Origin: an uncultured Hyphomicrobiales bacterium
GTDB taxonomy: Bacteria; Pseudomonadota; Alphaproteobacteria; Rhizobiales; CAJQND01
Length of the DNA stretch: 16,978 nt
NCBI GenBank assembly: GCA_905479595.1
Contig: CAJQND010000061.1
Location: forward strand, 1-16,978
Direction of reading: 5' to 3'
This document shows positions 1 to 7,825 of this stretch, one piece after another. The position numbers were made by a program, and so were the translations under genes. Position 1 is the stretch's first letter. Each line of letters starts with the position of its first letter. The notes beneath the pieces are model-generated. The model saw nothing but the letters and a program-made list of their open reading frames with translations, did no database searches and was not told the origin of the DNA.

Positions 1-985
1 ATTGCTTGATCAGCGCGTTCTTCGGTTCGCTCAGGATGGTGACCAATGCATCTTCGTCCAAATCTTCCAAGGTCGCGATAACCGGCAAACGGCCCACGAA
101 TTCCGGGATCAGGCCGAATTTCAACAAATCTTCTGGCTCAAGGTCTTTGAACAGCTCGCCCACGCCTTTGTCGTTCTCTTCGCGAACGTCAGCACCAAAG
201 CCCATCGCGGAGCCTTTGCCACGCTGTGCGATGATCTTATCGAGACCGGCAAACGCACCGCCACAGACAAACAAGATGTTCGTGGTGTCAACTTGAAGGA
301 ATTCCTGTTGCGGATGCTTGCGCCCGCCTTGTGGCGGCACGGAGGCGACGGTGCCTTCCATGATTTTCAGCAACGCCTGCTGCACGCCCTCGCCCGACAC
401 GTCGCGCGTGATGGACGGGTTGTCAGACTTGCGGGTAATCTTGTCGACTTCATCAATATAGACGATGCCGCGTTGCGCGCGCTCAACGTTATATTCAGAT
501 GCTTGCAGCAGCTTGAGAATGATGTTCTCGACATCTTCGCCGACGTATCCCGCTTCGGTGAGGGTCGTGGCGTCGGCCATGGTAAATGGCACATCAAGGA
601 TACGAGCCAGCGTTTGGGCCAGAAGCGTTTTGCCGCAACCGGTTGGGCCGATCAGCAAAATATTAGATTTCTGCAGCTCGATATCTGCATTCTTTGAACT
701 GTGATTCAGGCGCTTGTAATGATTGTGCACGGCAACCGCGAGCACCCGTTTGGCAAACACCTGGTCGATCACATAGTCATCAAGGACCTGATTGATCTCC
801 ATCGGTGTCGGAACGCCGTCGCTGGACTTCACCAGCGAGGTTTTGTTTTCCTCGCGGATAATATCCATGCACAATTCAACGCATTCATCACAGATAAACA
901 CGGTAGGCCCAGCAATGAGCTTGCGCACCTCGTGCTGGCTTTTGCCGCAGAAGGAGCAATAAAGGGTATTTTTAGAATCGCTCAT
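1..985 (-). CDS. clpX: ATP-dependent Clp protease ATP-binding subunit ClpX (C-terminus outside window)
   Basis: Hexameric AAA+ unfoldase that recognises tagged or damaged proteins and threads them into ClpP in the cytoplasm. The first 328 residues are present; the family is usually about 420 long, so roughly 95 C-terminal residues lie beyond the left edge. The N-terminal zinc-binding domain has Cys10, Cys13, Cys32 and Cys35. Walker A (GPTGCGKT) is at 113-120, the pore loop GYVGEDV at 146-152, Walker B (IVYIDEVDK) at 174-182, an RKH loop follows, and the visible part ends in SEPKNALIKQ, a typical ClpX stretch. The ATG at 985 is chosen because the zinc-finger N-terminus starts there and an AGGA lies about 8 bases upstream. 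It is downstream of clpP on the same strand, separated by 170 bases. The identification is certain. Confidence 0.98.
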   Translation of the reverse strand, partial: MSDSKNTLYCSFCGKSQHEVRKLIAGPTVFICDECVELCMDIIREENKTSLVKSSDGVPTPMEINQVLDDYVIDQVFAKRVLAVAVHNHYKRLNHSSKNADIELQKSNILLIGPTGCGKTLLAQTLARILDVPFTMADATTLTEAGYVGEDVENIILKLLQASEYNVERAQRGIVYIDEVDKITRKSDNPSITRDVSGEGVQQALLKIMEGTVASVPPQGGRKHPQQEFLQVDTTNILFVCGGAFAGLDKIIAQRGKGSAMGFGADVREENDKGVGELFKDLEPEDLLKFGLIPEFVGRLPVIATLEDLDEDALVTILSEPKNALIKQ

Positions 986-1027
986 TTGGTTTTCCTGGTC
1001 TTCAGTTTCACCTGCACCCGGCGTCCA

Positions 1028-1140
1028 AACCTGCATATCAGGTTAGTACATCAACTGCCAGAGCCTTCATTCAGGCTCACAAATCACACCGTAATATTTG
1101 AACATGTTAGGAGGATGACAATCAACAATTGATTAACATC
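1028..1140. other. Three short inverted repeats in the clpP-clpX spacer
   Basis: The 170-base spacer between clpP and clpX contains three separate dyads. AACCTG/CAGGTT is at 1028-1033 and 1039-1044 (5-base loop). GAGCCT/AGGCTC is at 1061-1066 and 1073-1078 (6-base loop). An AT-rich imperfect dyad spans 1114-1140: arms GATG-AC-AATCAA and TTGATT-AA-CATC around CAA. None is followed by a T-run on the minus strand, so they are not classic rho-independent terminators. They could fold in a clpP-clpX message, mark a processing point, or lie in a clpX promoter. The repeats are seen directly; the role is unknown. Confidence 0.45.
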
Positions 1141-1155
1141 ACCCTATCAAGCCCA

Positions 1156-1782
1156 CTACTCGTCTTCTGCCGGTTCAGGGCGTTTGGAGATGACCTTGTC
1201 AATAAGGCCGAAATCCTTGGCGGTTTCTGCCGTCATGAAGTTGTCGCGCTCCAGCGCCTTTTCAACCGCTGCAACCTTCTGGCCCGTATGGTTGGCATAG
1301 ATCTGGTTAAGCCGGCCACGCAGATCAAGGATTTCTTTTGCGTGCAGCTCAATATCTGTCGCCTGGCCCTGAAACCCGCCAGATGGCTGATGCACCATTA
1401 TGCGGGCATGGCTGAGTGCAAAGCGCATATCTTTCTCGCCAGCAGCCAGCAAAAGCGAGCCCATTGAGGCGGCCTGGCCAATACATGTGGTCGATACTTT
1501 TGGCCGGATAAACTGCATGGTGTCGTAGATCGCAAGCCCCGATGTCACCACGCCGCCTGGCGAGTTGATGTACATGGAGATTTCTTTCTTCGGATTTTCC
1601 GCTTCCAGAAACAAAAGCTGCGCGGTGACCAGGGTAGACATTCCGTCTTCCACCGGGCCGGTCAGAAAAATGATGCGTTCCTTCAACAGGCGCGAGAAAA
1701 TATCATAAGCCCGTTCGCCGCGATTGGTCTGCTCGACCACCATGGGTACGAGGTTCATGTAGGTATCGATCGGGTCTCTCAT
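1156..1782 (-). CDS. clpP: ATP-dependent Clp protease proteolytic subunit ClpP
   Basis: Self-compartmentalised serine protease of 208 residues that forms the two-ring chamber degrading substrates delivered by ClpX (or ClpA). The catalytic triad is Ser106 (in GQAASMGS), His131 (in MVHQPSGG) and Asp180. The N-terminus MRDPIDTYMNLVPMVVEQ is the usual alphaproteobacterial one. I chose the ATG at 1782 over an in-frame start six codons upstream because GAGGA lies six bases before it and the longer version adds only MQRGTR. It lies 124 bases downstream of tig and 170 bases upstream of clpX, in the conserved order tig-clpP-clpX. The identification is certain. Confidence 0.98.
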   Translation of the reverse strand: MRDPIDTYMNLVPMVVEQTNRGERAYDIFSRLLKERIIFLTGPVEDGMSTLVTAQLLFLEAENPKKEISMYINSPGGVVTSGLAIYDTMQFIRPKVSTTCIGQAASMGSLLLAAGEKDMRFALSHARIMVHQPSGGFQGQATDIELHAKEILDLRGRLNQIYANHTGQKVAAVEKALERDNFMTAETAKDFGLIDKVISKRPEPAEDE

Positions 1783-1906
1783 TCGAGTTCCTCGTTGCAA
1801 ATACTATCGTGGCGTGCCGGTGCGCGAGTTTGTACGAATCACGGCAGCGTCTTCATTACATAAGGGACCGCAGCCAAAGGTAAAGGGGGCTGATGGTCTG
1901 GCAGGC

Positions 1907-3454
1907 CTAATCCTTCTTTTTGGCAGGTGCCTTTTTCTTCGCAGGAGCCTTCTTGGCCGGTGCCTTTTTGGCCGCTGGTGCCGCTTTTTTCGCCGGTGCA
2001 GCTTTTTTCGCTGTTGCTGCGGCTTTTTTAGCAGGTGCCTTCTTGGCTGCGGCTTTCTTGGCGGGCTTCTTTTCAGCGCCGTGATCATGGTCGTGATCGT
2101 GATCATGCTCGTCAGCATCTGGATCGTGGAACAGCTCTTCGCGGCTCACGGTCTTTTCGCTGACACTCGCCTGGGAAACGATATGGTCCACAGTCTTTTG
2201 TTCGAAAATCGGCCCGCGCAGTTCCAGCAATGAATTCGGGTTATTGCGGTAGAAGTCATAAACCTCACGCTCTTGACCCGGGAACTGACGCACACGCTCA
2301 ATCAACGCTGCCTGAACTTCCTCATCGCTCACCTGAATACCGGCCTGTTCGCCGATTTTGCCCAGCACAAGGCCGAGGCGCACCCGGCGTTCTGCAATGC
2401 CTGTATATTCTTTACGGGCTTCTTCTTCCGTGGTGCCTTCATCTTCGAAGCTGCGGCCATGTTCCTGGATTTCATGCATCACTGCATTCCAGATGTTTTC
2501 AAACTCGCCATCGACCAGGCGCTGGGGAAGTTCAACCTTGAACTCTTCGTCCAGCGCATCAAGCACAGCGCGCTTCAGCTTTGTGCCAGCAGCGGTAGCG
2601 AAATCATTTTCGGCCTGTTCCTTAACGGCATCACGCAGGGCTTTGACGTTCTCAAGACCCATTTTCTGCGCCATTTCGTCATTGGCTTCGCCTTTTTTCG
2701 GCTTGTTGACTTCTTTTACAACCACATCGAACTGGGCTTCTTTTCCAGCCAGATCAGGCTGCTGATAGTCTGCCGGGAACGAAACTTCGACAACTTTTTC
2801 GTCGCCAACTTTCACGCCAACCAACTGGTCTTCAAACCCGGGAATGAACGAGTTGGAGCCAAGCTCCAGCGGAGCCGCTTCAGCTGCACCGCCTTCAAAT
2901 TCCACGCCATCAATCTTGCCGGTAAAGTCGATCACCACCTGATCGTCCATTGCCGCCTTGGACTTGTCGCCCTTGGGTTCGAAGTCCTTGAACTGGCCAA
3001 CGATGTTTTCCATCGCTTCGTCAATGTCTTTTTCCTGAACTTCAGCAACGAGTTTTTCGAATTTGAGTTTGGAGAGATCGGAGACCTCAAAATTCGGTAC
3101 AACTTCGTAAGTCATTGAGAATTCGAGGTCTTCAGCGCCATCCAGAACGGGCTGCATGTCCTTGCTCTCATCAAAAGCCACTTCTGGCTGGTAGGCCGGG
3201 TTTTCCTTGCGTTCTGCAAGGGCGGCCTGGGTTGTTTCCCCAACGGCCTTTTCCACGACTTCTGCCATGGCCTGTTTGCCATAGACCTTTTTGAGGTGGT
3301 TCATCGGCACTTTACCGGGCCTAAAGCCTTTCAACTGCACCTGATTCTTCAATTCATGCAGGCGTTCATCCAGTTTGCCGCCAAGCTCTTTGGCGTCAAC
3401 GATGATTTTCAGCTCACGCTTTAAGCCGTCATTGAGAGTTTCAGTTACTTGCAT
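1907..3454 (-). CDS. tig: Trigger factor (ribosome-associated chaperone) with His/Asp and Lys/Ala/Pro-rich C-terminal tail
   Basis: Trigger factor binds at the ribosome exit tunnel and shelters nascent chains; it also has a peptidyl-prolyl isomerase domain. The protein has 515 residues, against about 430 in E. coli. The ribosome-binding signature GFRPGKVP is at 43-50, the FKBP-like domain at about 165-250, and the helical chaperone arms continue to about 430. The extra length is a tail: an acidic/histidine run with four alternating HD units (about 443-458), then a histone-H1-like basic repeat of AAKKAPAKK type (461-515). Lys/Ala-rich tails are known in rhizobial trigger factors; the HD run is less usual. 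ATG 3454 is chosen because upstream codons run into the tRNA gene. AAGGA lies about 12 bases upstream, slightly far. Confidence 0.97.
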   Translation of the reverse strand: MQVTETLNDGLKRELKIIVDAKELGGKLDERLHELKNQVQLKGFRPGKVPMNHLKKVYGKQAMAEVVEKAVGETTQAALAERKENPAYQPEVAFDESKDMQPVLDGAEDLEFSMTYEVVPNFEVSDLSKLKFEKLVAEVQEKDIDEAMENIVGQFKDFEPKGDKSKAAMDDQVVIDFTGKIDGVEFEGGAAEAAPLELGSNSFIPGFEDQLVGVKVGDEKVVEVSFPADYQQPDLAGKEAQFDVVVKEVNKPKKGEANDEMAQKMGLENVKALRDAVKEQAENDFATAAGTKLKRAVLDALDEEFKVELPQRLVDGEFENIWNAVMHEIQEHGRSFEDEGTTEEEARKEYTGIAERRVRLGLVLGKIGEQAGIQVSDEEVQAALIERVRQFPGQEREVYDFYRNNPNSLLELRGPIFEQKTVDHIVSQASVSEKTVSREELFHDPDADEHDHDHDHDHGAEKKPAKKAAAKKAPAKKAAATAKKAAPAKKAAPAAKKAPAKKAPAKKKAPAKKKD

Positions 3455-3482
3455 GGCACCATCAGATCCTTGAATTTCGCAG

Positions 3483-3499
3483 GCGCACAAGCGGTGCGC
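3483..3499. other. GC-rich hairpin in the tig leader
   Basis: GCGCAC at 3483-3488 pairs with GTGCGC at 3494-3499 across a 5-base loop, giving a 6-bp GC-rich stem about 28 bases before the tig start codon. It lacks a T-run, so it is unlikely to terminate the tRNA transcript. It would sit in the 5' untranslated region of tig and could affect translation or stability. Only the dyad itself is seen. Confidence 0.4.
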
Positions 3500-3529
3500 G
3501 CGTCGGCAGTTATACGGGTTCAATCGCGC

Positions 3530-3558
3530 GGAATGCGGCCAATCCGGCGCAATGTCAA
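3530..3558 (-). promoter_or_regulatory. Candidate tig promoter
   Basis: On the minus strand a perfect TTGACA (3553-3558) is followed 17 bases later by CATTCC (3530-3535), a poor -10. A better-looking -10, TATAAC, lies at 3509-3514 but is too far away to pair with that -35. The position, between tRNA-Leu and tig, is right for a tig promoter. The -35 match is convincing; the -10 is not. Confidence 0.3.
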
Positions 3559-3573
3559 GGGGTGGTTGGCATT

Positions 3574-3659
<86 letters not shown>

Positions 3660-3855
3660 ATTTTCTGCCAAACCGGCCACTTGACCGGGCGCCTCTATAG
3701 CATGAAGATTTTCACCAAGACCAGCACCGATTTCCATATGCTAGCCATATGGTGAAATGAGTTTGATTTGGCTCACATTTTGTGTCGTTTCGTGCCGTTT
3801 AATGCCGTTTCGTGTCAAATTTTTATCGTTTATTTTCATTTTTTGGCAAAAACAC
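3660..3855. other. Intergenic spacer with an inverted repeat and phased CGTTT repeats
   Basis: This 196-base spacer separates the end of the suf operon from tRNA-Leu. It holds a perfect dyad CCATATG/CATATGG (3734-3740 and 3746-3752, 5-base loop) and four CGTTT words at 3786, 3796, 3806 and 3827, the first three exactly 10 bases apart. The segment 3770-3850 is AT-rich. I see no GC-rich hairpin with a T-run that would terminate the operon, and no convincing gene; the short plus-strand frames here have no recognisable product. Confidence 0.5.
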
Positions 3856-4359
3856 TCAAAACTGCCGTTCCATCCAGTACGTGTCCCAATATTTCCCAAA
3901 CTTTATCCCCACCTCGCTCAAAATCCCGATACCGACAAACCCCAGTTTTTCATGCAGGCCAATCGAGGCATAATTCGGCAATGTGATCACCCCATAGGCG
4001 CGGTGGAGCCCGGCTGGGGTAATACGCGCAAAGAGATGCTCATAGAGTGCAGCGCCTGTCCCGTGTCCAATCTCGCCGGGTGCCAAGTATATGGTTGTTT
4101 CCACCGAGCGGGCATAAGCGGGTTTTAGGCGAAAGATGGCAGAACTTGCATACCCGACCAGCACGCCTTCACGCGCCGCCACAACAAGCTGGTGCGGCCC
4201 ATCTTCAGAGAACTGTTTGAACCAGTCGCGCCGCACAGCCAGACTGACCGGCTCAATGTCAAATGAGACCGCCGTTTCGCGCACATAATGGTTGTAGATT
4301 TCCAGCAACGCCGGAACATCATCGCAGTGTGCGTTGCGGAGGGTGAGATTATCGGTCAT
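3856..4359 (-). CDS. GNAT-family N-acetyltransferase, phosphinothricin acetyltransferase-like
   Basis: Predicted cytoplasmic acetyl-CoA-dependent N-acetyltransferase of 167 residues. The N-terminus has the pattern typical of the phosphinothricin/methionine-sulfoximine acetyltransferase branch (IYNHYV at 21-26, SFD at 32-34). The acetyl-CoA-binding motif A covers about 87-109 (ETTIYLAP followed by GHGTGAAL), and motif B is LHEKLGF at 135-141. The true substrate is unknown; homologues act on amino-acid analogues or other small amines. ATG 4359 is chosen because the domain starts there; a longer frame would run back into the preceding gene. There is no clear ribosome-binding site. It starts only 19 bases after the A-type carrier gene, so it is probably the last gene of the suf operon. 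Confidence 0.88.
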   Translation of the reverse strand: MTDNLTLRNAHCDDVPALLEIYNHYVRETAVSFDIEPVSLAVRRDWFKQFSEDGPHQLVVAAREGVLVGYASSAIFRLKPAYARSVETTIYLAPGEIGHGTGAALYEHLFARITPAGLHRAYGVITLPNYASIGLHEKLGFVGIGILSEVGIKFGKYWDTYWMERQF

Positions 4360-4378
4360 CGGAGCAAATTGTTGAAGC

Positions 4379-4765
4379 TCAGAATCCAGCTTCTGGCATT
4401 TCCACCGGTGTGATGGCAACCGATTCGCCGCAGCCGCAGGCTGAGGTTTCGTTTGGGTTATTGAATACAAAGCCTGATTTGAGTTTGCTGACTTCGTAAT
4501 CCATCTCGGTACCGAGCAGGAACAAGACCGCCTTGGGATCGACAAACAAGGTCACGCCCTTGTCTTCCACCACTTCATCCAACGCATTCGCCTCTGTCGC
4601 ATAATCCATAGTGTAGGCCATGCCAGCACAACCGCCATTTTTGACACCAATGCGCACGCCGGCAATATCGCCATCAGAATTGGACATGATTTCCGCCACT
4701 CGTTCTGCGGCAGATTCGCTCAAAGTCATCACTTTTGGTTTGGGCCGTAAAGTTGCAGTTGCCAT
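4379..4765 (-). CDS. sufA: A-type iron-sulfur carrier protein (SufA/IscA/HesB family)
   Basis: A small carrier (128 residues) that receives Fe-S clusters (or iron) and passes them to target proteins. All three conserved cysteines are present: Cys46 in GGCAGMAY, and Cys110 and Cys112 in ACGCGES near the C-terminus. ATG 4765 is preferred over an in-frame GTG at 4780 because AGGAA sits just upstream of it and the GTG overlaps the ribosome-binding region. It follows sufT after 8 bases. Whether it is functionally SufA, IscA or ErpA cannot be told from sequence; the symbol follows its place in the operon. Confidence 0.93.
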   Translation of the reverse strand: MATATLRPKPKVMTLSESAAERVAEIMSNSDGDIAGVRIGVKNGGCAGMAYTMDYATEANALDEVVEDKGVTLFVDPKAVLFLLGTEMDYEVSKLKSGFVFNNPNETSACGCGESVAITPVEMPEAGF

Positions 4766-4773
4766 AGCTTTTC

Positions 4774-5244
4774 CTACCACATGTTCAACGAGATTTTGGC
4801 TTCATCCGACATCCGCGAAATATCCCATGGGGGATCAAACACCAGATCCACCTTAACGCTTTGCACACCCTGCACCATGGCGACCGCATCATGCACCCAT
4901 CCGGGCATATCGCCAGCCACCGGGCAACCTGGGGCAGTCAACGTCATTTCGACATCGATATTGCGATCATCATCGATATCGATCTTATAGATGAGGCCGA
5001 GTTCAAAAATATCAACTGGAATTTCCGGATCATATACGGTTTTGATCGCGGCAATCATATCGTCGGTCAGCCGGGCAATTTCCTCTGGCGGAATGGCGCT
5101 TGAATGCTGGCCTTCCGGCGCGGCATTTTTGGCGCCCCAGCCATCATCTTCTTCTGCAGAAGGCATGCCTTCCGGCGGCATGGCAGGTGCACATGAGGTG
5201 TCAGTTGGAGACGCTTCGTCCTTGCGCTCGTCAGAGGTGGTCAT
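4774..5244 (-). CDS. sufT: SUF system assembly protein SufT (MIP18/DUF59 family)
   Basis: DUF59 proteins help mature Fe-S proteins; the family includes bacterial SufT and the eukaryotic cytosolic factor MIP18/CIA2. The conserved domain covers about 55-156: DPEIPVDIFELGLIY, then TAPGCPVAGDMPGWV with the conserved cysteine, then DLVFDPPW and a C-terminal SLNMW. The first 50 or so residues are rich in Pro, Glu, Asp and Ala and look disordered; they are an extension compared with minimal DUF59 proteins. The start ATG shares four bases (ATGA) with the sufS stop, so translation is probably coupled. Older comparative work called this gene sufX. The family is clear; the biochemical role is less settled. 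Confidence 0.93.
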   Translation of the reverse strand: MTTSDERKDEASPTDTSCAPAMPPEGMPSAEEDDGWGAKNAAPEGQHSSAIPPEEIARLTDDMIAAIKTVYDPEIPVDIFELGLIYKIDIDDDRNIDVEMTLTAPGCPVAGDMPGWVHDAVAMVQGVQSVKVDLVFDPPWDISRMSDEAKISLNMW

Positions 5245-6482
5245 GCGAAAAACTCCGCTGCTTTGTTGAGCGCATCAACCAGCGCATCAACTTCATCTAG
5301 TGTATTGTACATGCCAAATGATGCCCGGCATGTCGAGGTGACGTTAAATCGCTCCAGCAAGGGCTGGGTGCAATGGGTTCCAGCCCGCACTGCCACCCCA
5401 TAACGGTCGATCACCGTTGAGATATCATGGGCATGGGCGCCTTCCATTGCAAATGAGAAAATCGCACCCTTATCCTTGGCCGTGCCATACAAACGAAGCG
5501 AATTGATTTCCCGCAAACGCTGGTCGGCATAATCGCGCAAGGCTGCTTCATGGGCGGCGATATTCTCAATCCCTATATCCATCATATAGGTAAGCGCTGC
5601 GCCAAGACCAATCGCCTGGGCAATTGCCGGGGTGCCAGCCTCAAAACGGTGGGGTGGCGCGGCATAGGTAATGACGTCTTCATGCACATCAACAATCATT
5701 TCACCACCGCCCTGATAAGGCGGCATTTTTTCAAGCAGATGTTTCTTGCCAAACAAAACCCCGATGCCTGAAGGCCCATAGGTCTTGTGACCGGTAAAGA
5801 CATAAAAATCAGCATCCAGCGCCTGCACATCTACTGGCATATGCACGGCAGCCTGAGAGCCATCCACTAAAACCGGAATGCCTTTTTCATGTGCTAAATC
5901 AATAATTTGCTTGATTGGTGTGATAACACCAAGAGCATTCGACATTTGCGTGATGGCAACTATTTTGGTGCGTGGGGTGAGCAGTTTTTCATACTCTTCC
6001 AGCAGGAATTCACCTTCATCGGAAACCGGTGCCCATTTCAAAACTGCGCCATTGCGCTCACGATGAAAATGCCATGGCACGATATTGGAATGGTGTTCAA
6101 GAATGGAAATGACGATCTCATCGCCTTCGCCAATCACTTCACCGCCATAGCATTGGGCCACCAGATTGATCGCCTCAGTGGCATTGCGCGTGAAAATGAT
6201 TTCATCGGTGGATCGCGCGTTGATGAATTTGCGCACGGTTTCGCGCGCATCTTCAAATGCATCTGTTGAGGCATTAGAGAGAAAATGCAGGCCACGATGC
6301 ACATTGGCATAGTCTTCACCATAGGCTTGCTGAATGCGTTCGAGCACCTGCACCGGCTTTTGCGCTGACGCCGCATTGTCGAGATAAACCAGAGGCTTGC
6401 CATAGACTTCGCGTGACAGAATGGGAAAATCCTTGCGGATTTTCTCTACATCATAAGCCGGGTTTGCAGTTTGCTTGAGCAT
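5241..6482 (-). CDS. sufS: Cysteine desulfurase SufS (group II)
   Basis: PLP enzyme (413 residues) that removes sulfur from L-cysteine as an enzyme persulfide, giving alanine and supplying sulfur to SufBCD. His130 (in LEHHSN), the PLP lysine Lys233 (in TGHKTYGPSG) and the persulfide cysteine Cys371 (in RAGTHCTQPLL) align with E. coli His123, Lys226 and Cys364 at a constant offset of 7. The RAGTHC type of active-site loop marks group II. The start overlaps the sufD stop (TGATG), with GGAG eight bases upstream. No sufE or sufU partner is seen in the window. The operon also encodes a second, group I desulfurase near its start. Confidence 0.97.
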   Translation of the reverse strand: MLKQTANPAYDVEKIRKDFPILSREVYGKPLVYLDNAASAQKPVQVLERIQQAYGEDYANVHRGLHFLSNASTDAFEDARETVRKFINARSTDEIIFTRNATEAINLVAQCYGGEVIGEGDEIVISILEHHSNIVPWHFHRERNGAVLKWAPVSDEGEFLLEEYEKLLTPRTKIVAITQMSNALGVITPIKQIIDLAHEKGIPVLVDGSQAAVHMPVDVQALDADFYVFTGHKTYGPSGIGVLFGKKHLLEKMPPYQGGGEMIVDVHEDVITYAAPPHRFEAGTPAIAQAIGLGAALTYMMDIGIENIAAHEAALRDYADQRLREINSLRLYGTAKDKGAIFSFAMEGAHAHDISTVIDRYGVAVRAGTHCTQPLLERFNVTSTCRASFGMYNTLDEVDALVDALNKAAEFFA

Positions 6483-7813
6483 CAGCCACGCTCCGTGTGC
6501 TGGTCGAGCCAGGCACCGGCAAAACCCGCCAAAGCCTCGCGCACATCATCACTCGTCACTTCATCAAACGCCTCACCGATAAAGGCAGCGATCAACAAGG
6601 CCATCGCCTCACGTTTGGGAATTCCGCGAGCACGCAGATAATAAAGGTGTTCCTCATCCAGATCACCCGCCGTCGCCCCGTGGCCACAAACCACATCATC
6701 GGCGAAAATTTCAAGTTCCGGCTTGGCATCAAACTCGGCAGTTTCAGCGAGCAAAAGCGCCTGAGCCATTTGCTTGCCATCGGTCTTCTGGGCGTTGGGG
6801 CGAACACTCACCTTGCCCTGAAAAATGCCGCGAGATGTATCATCCAGCACCAACTTGAAAAGCTCCCGGCTGGTGCAATGGGGCACAGCGTGGTCCACTT
6901 CCAGCGTAGTGTCGCAATGCTGCGATCCAGCCAGCATGCAGGCACCAGAAAGATTGAGGTTGGTATGTTCGCCACCAAACTCTGCAAATACCTGATTGCG
7001 CGATACGCTGGCACCGGTGGATGCAACAAAACTATTGGCGTTGGCGTTCTCGCCGAGCCAGATGTTGACGTCAGAAAGGTGCACTGCGCCATCAGCTTCC
7101 ATCTGCACTTTAACATGATCGAGCACGGCAGACTTACCAACACTGATCTCGGTGACGATATTGGCCAGATATTCCTGACCAGACGCACCCAGGTGGCTTT
7201 CAAGAATGTGCGCATGGGCACCCTCTTCCACCACAATCAGGTTGCGATTGGTCACCGTGTGATGCCCGGACGCGGTATGCAGAAAAATGAGTTCCAAAGG
7301 CTTTTCCTGGCGTCCCCGCACGCGCACGGCTGCCCCGTGGCGGGCAAACGCCATGTTCAGCGCTGCAATTGCGTTATCGGGCCTGCTCATCACCTGGCCG
7401 AGATTGCTTGTTACCCAATCAGGTGCTTCATCAAGACATTCAGCAAGAGACAGAATGTCGACATCGTCGCCTAAGGCAAGATTGGACAATTCCGGCCGGA
7501 AAACCCCGTCAGCGAACACAGCGCGTGCCGTATCAAGACCAGCAAATGGCGATGCTGCAATCATTTCCTGGAAACGGGCAACGTCTGCCAGCGGCGCTTC
7601 ACCCAAAGGTGGATATCCGGCAGCAAGCTGATTGCGAAGATCGGTATATTTCCACTCTTCAATGCGCCGGTGTGGCAACCCGCTGGCAACAAATGCTGCA
7701 CGCGCAGCACTGCGCTGGCTATCCAGCCATGCGGGACCTGACGGCAGGCCGTCGCCGTCAAAAGCAACAAGATAGGCAGCCTCGGCGGGCGTTTTTTCAA
7801 CTGCGGAGTTCAT
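6482..7813 (-). CDS. sufD: Fe-S cluster assembly scaffold subunit SufD
   Basis: Partner of SufB in the SufBC2D scaffold, where nascent clusters form. The 443-residue protein ends in the SufB/SufD beta-helix core: RELFKLVLDD, FQGKVSVRPNAQKTDGKQ, then CGHGATAGDLDEEHLYYLRARG. His378 in CGHGAT corresponds to the E. coli SufD His360 implicated in cluster formation. Upstream in-frame TTG (7822) and ATG (7819) codons exist. I choose ATG 7813 because AGGGA lies nine bases before it and only three before 7819. It begins 12 bases after the sufC stop and overlaps the sufS start at its own end. The N-terminal third is divergent, as is usual for SufD. Confidence 0.95.
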   Translation of the reverse strand: MNSAVEKTPAEAAYLVAFDGDGLPSGPAWLDSQRSAARAAFVASGLPHRRIEEWKYTDLRNQLAAGYPPLGEAPLADVARFQEMIAASPFAGLDTARAVFADGVFRPELSNLALGDDVDILSLAECLDEAPDWVTSNLGQVMSRPDNAIAALNMAFARHGAAVRVRGRQEKPLELIFLHTASGHHTVTNRNLIVVEEGAHAHILESHLGASGQEYLANIVTEISVGKSAVLDHVKVQMEADGAVHLSDVNIWLGENANANSFVASTGASVSRNQVFAEFGGEHTNLNLSGACMLAGSQHCDTTLEVDHAVPHCTSRELFKLVLDDTSRGIFQGKVSVRPNAQKTDGKQMAQALLLAETAEFDAKPELEIFADDVVCGHGATAGDLDEEHLYYLRARGIPKREAMALLIAAFIGEAFDEVTSDDVREALAGFAGAWLDQHTERG

Positions 7814-7825
7814 TTGCATCAATCC

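Noticed and set aside
1981..2100. Repetitive DNA in the tig 3' end resembling a tandem repeat array
   Set aside because: The repetition follows from the AAKKAPAKK-type protein tail in frame; the units are irregular and have no spacers, so it is not CRISPR or a mobile repeat.
1804..2118. Arg/Lys/Pro-rich minus-strand frame of 104 codons
   Set aside because: It is a shifted frame of the repetitive Lys/Ala tail of trigger factor; the biased composition comes from the repeat.
6497..7474. Long plus-strand open frame (325 codons) opposite sufD
   Set aside because: It is antisense to an intact, motif-complete sufD and encodes no recognisable domain. Similar antisense frames lie opposite tig (2273-3118), the group I desulfurase (10394-11158) and the M23 gene (15935-16615), which is a codon-bias effect.
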